The notes beneath the pieces were generated by a model, which had not been told where the DNA came from, did not search any database, and saw only the letters and a program-made list of their open reading frames with translations. The position numbers and the translations under genes were made by a program. A stretch of 7,398 nt of DNA, taken from an uncultured Aliterella sp. (lineage in GTDB: Bacteria; Cyanobacteriota; Cyanobacteriia; Cyanobacteriales; Chroococcidiopsidaceae). The DNA is taken from positions 1 through 7,398 of the forward strand of contig CAJQOK010000508.1 of NCBI GenBank assembly GCA_905479905.1, in the 5' to 3' direction. Positions 5,696-7,398 of this stretch are shown here, in pieces (position 1 is the stretch's first letter; the number at the start of each line of letters is the position of its first letter).

Positions 5696-6676
5696 CTAAT
5701 GGTGCAGTTCTGAAAACTTCCCTAATTGGCGAAACTTTTGATAACGCATTTGTTTGCGATCGCTACAAGACAAAGCTGCTAATTCGTCTAAGTTGTCTAT
5801 TAAAGCTTGCTTAAGCGTTGCGGCGGCGGTAACGGGGTCAGAATGAGCGCCGCCAACGGGTTCGGGGATAATATAATCGATAATGCCCAGATTTTTTAAA
5901 TCCCAAGAAGTAATTTTTAAAGCTACCGCCGCTTGGGGTGCTTTGCTGGCATCTTTCCACAGAATCGCCGCACAAGCTTCGGGAGTAGCGACGGTGTAAA
6001 CTGAGTGTTCAAACATTAATAAGCGATCGCCCACGCCAATACCCAAAGCACCCCCCGATCCGCCTTCTCCAATCACCGTACAAATAATTGGCACATCAAG
6101 GCGGAACATTTCGCGCAAATTATAGGCGATCGCTTCTCCTTGTCCTTGGTGTTCCGCTTCAATTCCCGACCATGCGCCAGGAGTATCAATAAACGTAATA
6201 ATCGGCATTCCAAAGCGGTTGGCGTGATCCATCAGCCGCATGGCTTTACGGTAGCCTCCAGGAGATGCCATACCAAAATTACGGGCAATATTATCTTTAG
6301 TGTCTCGTCCTTTTTGTTGTCCTAACATCACAACAGGACGACCTGCTAACCGCCCCACACCACCAACTAAAGCCGGATCGTCAAAGCCCCGGCGATCGCC
6401 ATGAAGTTCTAGCCACTCGTCGCTAATAGCTTGAATATAATCAAAGGTACTAGGGCGGCGGGGATGACGGGCCAGTTGCAATCTTTGGACAGGGGAAAGG
6501 CTGCTAAAAATTTCTTGACGTAGGGAATTTGCCCGCGCTTCTAGCCGTCGAATTTCCTCGGACACATCAACGCCGTTTTCGGTTGCTAGTTCGCGGATTT
6601 GGTTAATTCGCAATTCTAGATCCGTTAACGGCTTTTCAAAGTCCAACAGTAGGGGCTTGCGCTCAGTTGTTGTCAT
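5696..6676 (-). CDS. accA: acetyl-CoA carboxylase carboxyltransferase subunit alpha
   Basis: AccA with AccD forms the carboxyltransferase that moves CO2 from biotin (on AccB) to acetyl-CoA, making malonyl-CoA for fatty-acid synthesis. The protein is 326 residues, the normal length. An N-terminal coiled-coil helix pair (about 12-56) leads into the crotonase-like fold. Diagnostic blocks are [17 protein letters not shown] (90-106), [23 protein letters not shown] (123-145), [23 protein letters not shown] (162-184), and the oxyanion-forming [15 protein letters not shown] (203-217). ATG at 6674-6676 gives the expected N-terminus; no clear SD precedes it. It follows aar by 30 bp on the same strand and is probably co-expressed, coupling malonyl-CoA supply to a fatty-acyl-ACP-consuming enzyme. 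This aar-accA order is one I recall from other cyanobacteria. Nothing is truncated. Confidence 0.97.
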   Translation of the reverse strand: MTTTERKPLLLDFEKPLTDLELRINQIRELATENGVDVSEEIRRLEARANSLRQEIFSSLSPVQRLQLARHPRRPSTFDYIQAISDEWLELHGDRRGFDDPALVGGVGRLAGRPVVMLGQQKGRDTKDNIARNFGMASPGGYRKAMRLMDHANRFGMPIITFIDTPGAWSGIEAEHQGQGEAIAYNLREMFRLDVPIICTVIGEGGSGGALGIGVGDRLLMFEHSVYTVATPEACAAILWKDASKAPQAAVALKITSWDLKNLGIIDYIIPEPVGGAHSDPVTAAATLKQALIDNLDELAALSCSDRKQMRYQKFRQLGKFSELHH

Positions 6677-6706
6677 TGCTTTGGTTTTTTGCTCTGGATA
6701 CTTTGA

Positions 6707-7398
6707 CTAATAGCTTAAAAGCGGTTGAAATCCGTGCTTAATAGAAGCTGCGCCAATTTGCTCCATTTTTGCCACAGTAATTTGGTTGCGCCCCCAAGAA
6801 AAGTTGGTATGTATTTTTTCAAATTCCAACAGCATCGACTCGGCAAAACAAGCAAAAAGCTGACGGGTTGGCACATCCATCAGGCTGACGATGTGCATAA
6901 TCCGCCAGTCAATATCTAAAGAATGCTCGACAATGCCACCATTTAAGACATGAATGCCAGGATGCTGTAGTTTAGTGCCTAAGTTTTTGGGATAACCGCC
7001 ATCAATTAGCAAACATGGTTGCTTCAGCACTTTTGGATCAATTTCTACACCTTTGGGCATACTCGCAACCCAGACAATTATATCTGCTTGGGGTAAGGCT
7101 TCCTCTAAGCCCATAATTTTACCCCGTCCTAGCTCTGCTTGGAGTTCTTTTAGACGTTCTTGATTTCGCGCAATTAGTAGCAACTCTGCAACATCTGTAC
7201 GGCTTTCTAGCCAGCGACAAACCGCGCTGCCAATATCTCCCGTTGCACCACAAACGGCAACAGTAGCTTTTGATAATTCAATTCCCAATTGTTTAGAAGC
7301 TTGTTCTACCTGACGGCAGATTATGTATGCTGTATGAGTATTTCCGGTAGTAAAACGTTCAAATTCTAGCTTTATATTACGGACTTGCTTATTTTCCT
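6707..7398 (-). CDS. aar: long-chain fatty acyl-ACP reductase (AAR), N-terminus beyond window edge
   Basis: The frame is open to the right edge. The first whole codon is at 7394-7396, giving 229 visible residues of a family about 340 long, so roughly 110 N-terminal residues are missing. A TTG at 7288 lies within conserved sequence and is not the start. Visible blocks are [11 protein letters not shown] (14-24), the Rossmann motif [16 protein letters not shown] (from about 48), [39 protein letters not shown], and C183 in [13 protein letters not shown], followed by [10 protein letters not shown]183 corresponds to the active-site cysteine (Cys294 in the S. elongatus enzyme, as I recall). AAR reduces fatty acyl-ACP with NADPH to a fatty aldehyde, which aldehyde-deformylating oxygenase (ADO) turns into alkane. 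The ado gene usually lies just upstream of aar, here beyond the right edge. accA follows 30 bp downstream. Confidence 0.95.
   Translation of the reverse strand, partial: ENKQVRNIKLEFERFTTGNTHTAYIICRQVEQASKQLGIELSKATVAVCGATGDIGSAVCRWLESRTDVAELLLIARNQERLKELQAELGRGKIMGLEEALPQADIIVWVASMPKGVEIDPKVLKQPCLLIDGGYPKNLGTKLQHPGIHVLNGGIVEHSLDIDWRIMHIVSLMDVPTRQLFACFAESMLLEFEKIHTNFSWGRNQITVAKMEQIGAASIKHGFQPLLSY

Larger units (their letters stand above)
52..6399. repeat. 12 scattered HIP1 octamers (GCGATCGC)
   Basis: Sites begin at 52, 172, 1141, 2669, 2814, 3145, 4794, 5007, 5756, 6023, 6126 and 6392. Each is 8 bp, and the span given is only first to last. That is about one per 620 bp against roughly 0.1 expected for the whole window. 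HIP1 is the known hallmark of many cyanobacterial genomes. Eleven sites are in coding sequence; only 2669-2676 is intergenic, extended to a 12-bp palindrome before hemW. None occurs in the last 1 kb (aar), and PIN/TRAM has none. Confidence 0.95.

Noticed and set aside
6140..6325. Open frame of 61 codons on + inside accA
   Set aside because: Antisense to the conserved core of accA; composition mirrors that gene.
52..6399. Regularly spaced GCGATCGC as a CRISPR-like or other array
   Set aside because: Spacing is irregular (about 100 to 1,650 bp) and sites lie inside coding sequence; this is the known HIP1 word.
6725..6919. Open frame of 64 codons on + inside aar
   Set aside because: Antisense to the conserved aar C-terminus; no independent coding signal.
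7286..7288. TTG as the start of a short 193-residue reductase
   Set aside because: Thirty-six further in-frame residues match the acyl-ACP reductase family up to the window edge; the gene is cut by the edge and not a short variant.

Overview
The window looks like chromosomal DNA of a freshwater- or terrestrial-type cyanobacterium. The octamer GCGATCGC (HIP1, the cyanobacterial highly iterated palindrome) occurs 12 times in 7.4 kb, where chance predicts about 0.1. The right edge carries a recognisable cyanobacterial acyl-ACP reductase followed by accA, an order I recall from cyanobacterial alkane-synthesis loci. Nearly every protein reads as a cyanobacterial housekeeping or conserved family. 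I see no phage, transposase, CRISPR, tRNA or rRNA. The genus cannot be fixed from this alone.

Layout, left to right. (1) The 3' part of a von Willebrand factor A (vWA) protein on +, cut by the left edge. It converges, with a 6-bp gap, on (2) a two-gene minus-strand unit: a YacL-like membrane PIN/TRAM protein, then a 61-residue four-cysteine protein starting one base after the PIN/TRAM stop. (3) A divergent AT-rich promoter region of about 230 bp. (4) hemW on +, a radical-SAM heme chaperone. (5) A convergent spacer holding a hairpin inside a C-run/G-run repeat, apparently one small dispersed repeat inserted into another. (6) A minus-strand pair, a short-chain dehydrogenase/reductase (SDR) followed with no gap by folE (GTP cyclohydrolase I). 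(7) A 164-bp AT-rich spacer. (8) A minus-strand pair, aar (cut by the right edge) followed after 30 bp by accA.

Functional logic. AccA helps make malonyl-CoA for fatty-acid synthesis, and AAR draws fatty acyl-ACP from that pathway toward fatty aldehydes and alkanes. FolE makes dihydroneopterin triphosphate, the entry compound for folate, queuosine and pterin pathways. The SDR fused to it translationally (TAAATG junction) could be a carbonyl reductase in a pterin branch, but this rests on context only. HemW handles heme or related radical chemistry. The PIN/TRAM and four-cysteine proteins form a conserved-looking unit of unknown joint role.

I do not see a clear new system. The observations most worth a second look are the nested repeat at 3945-4022, the SDR-folE zero-gap coupling, and the PIN/TRAM plus four-cysteine small protein pair.
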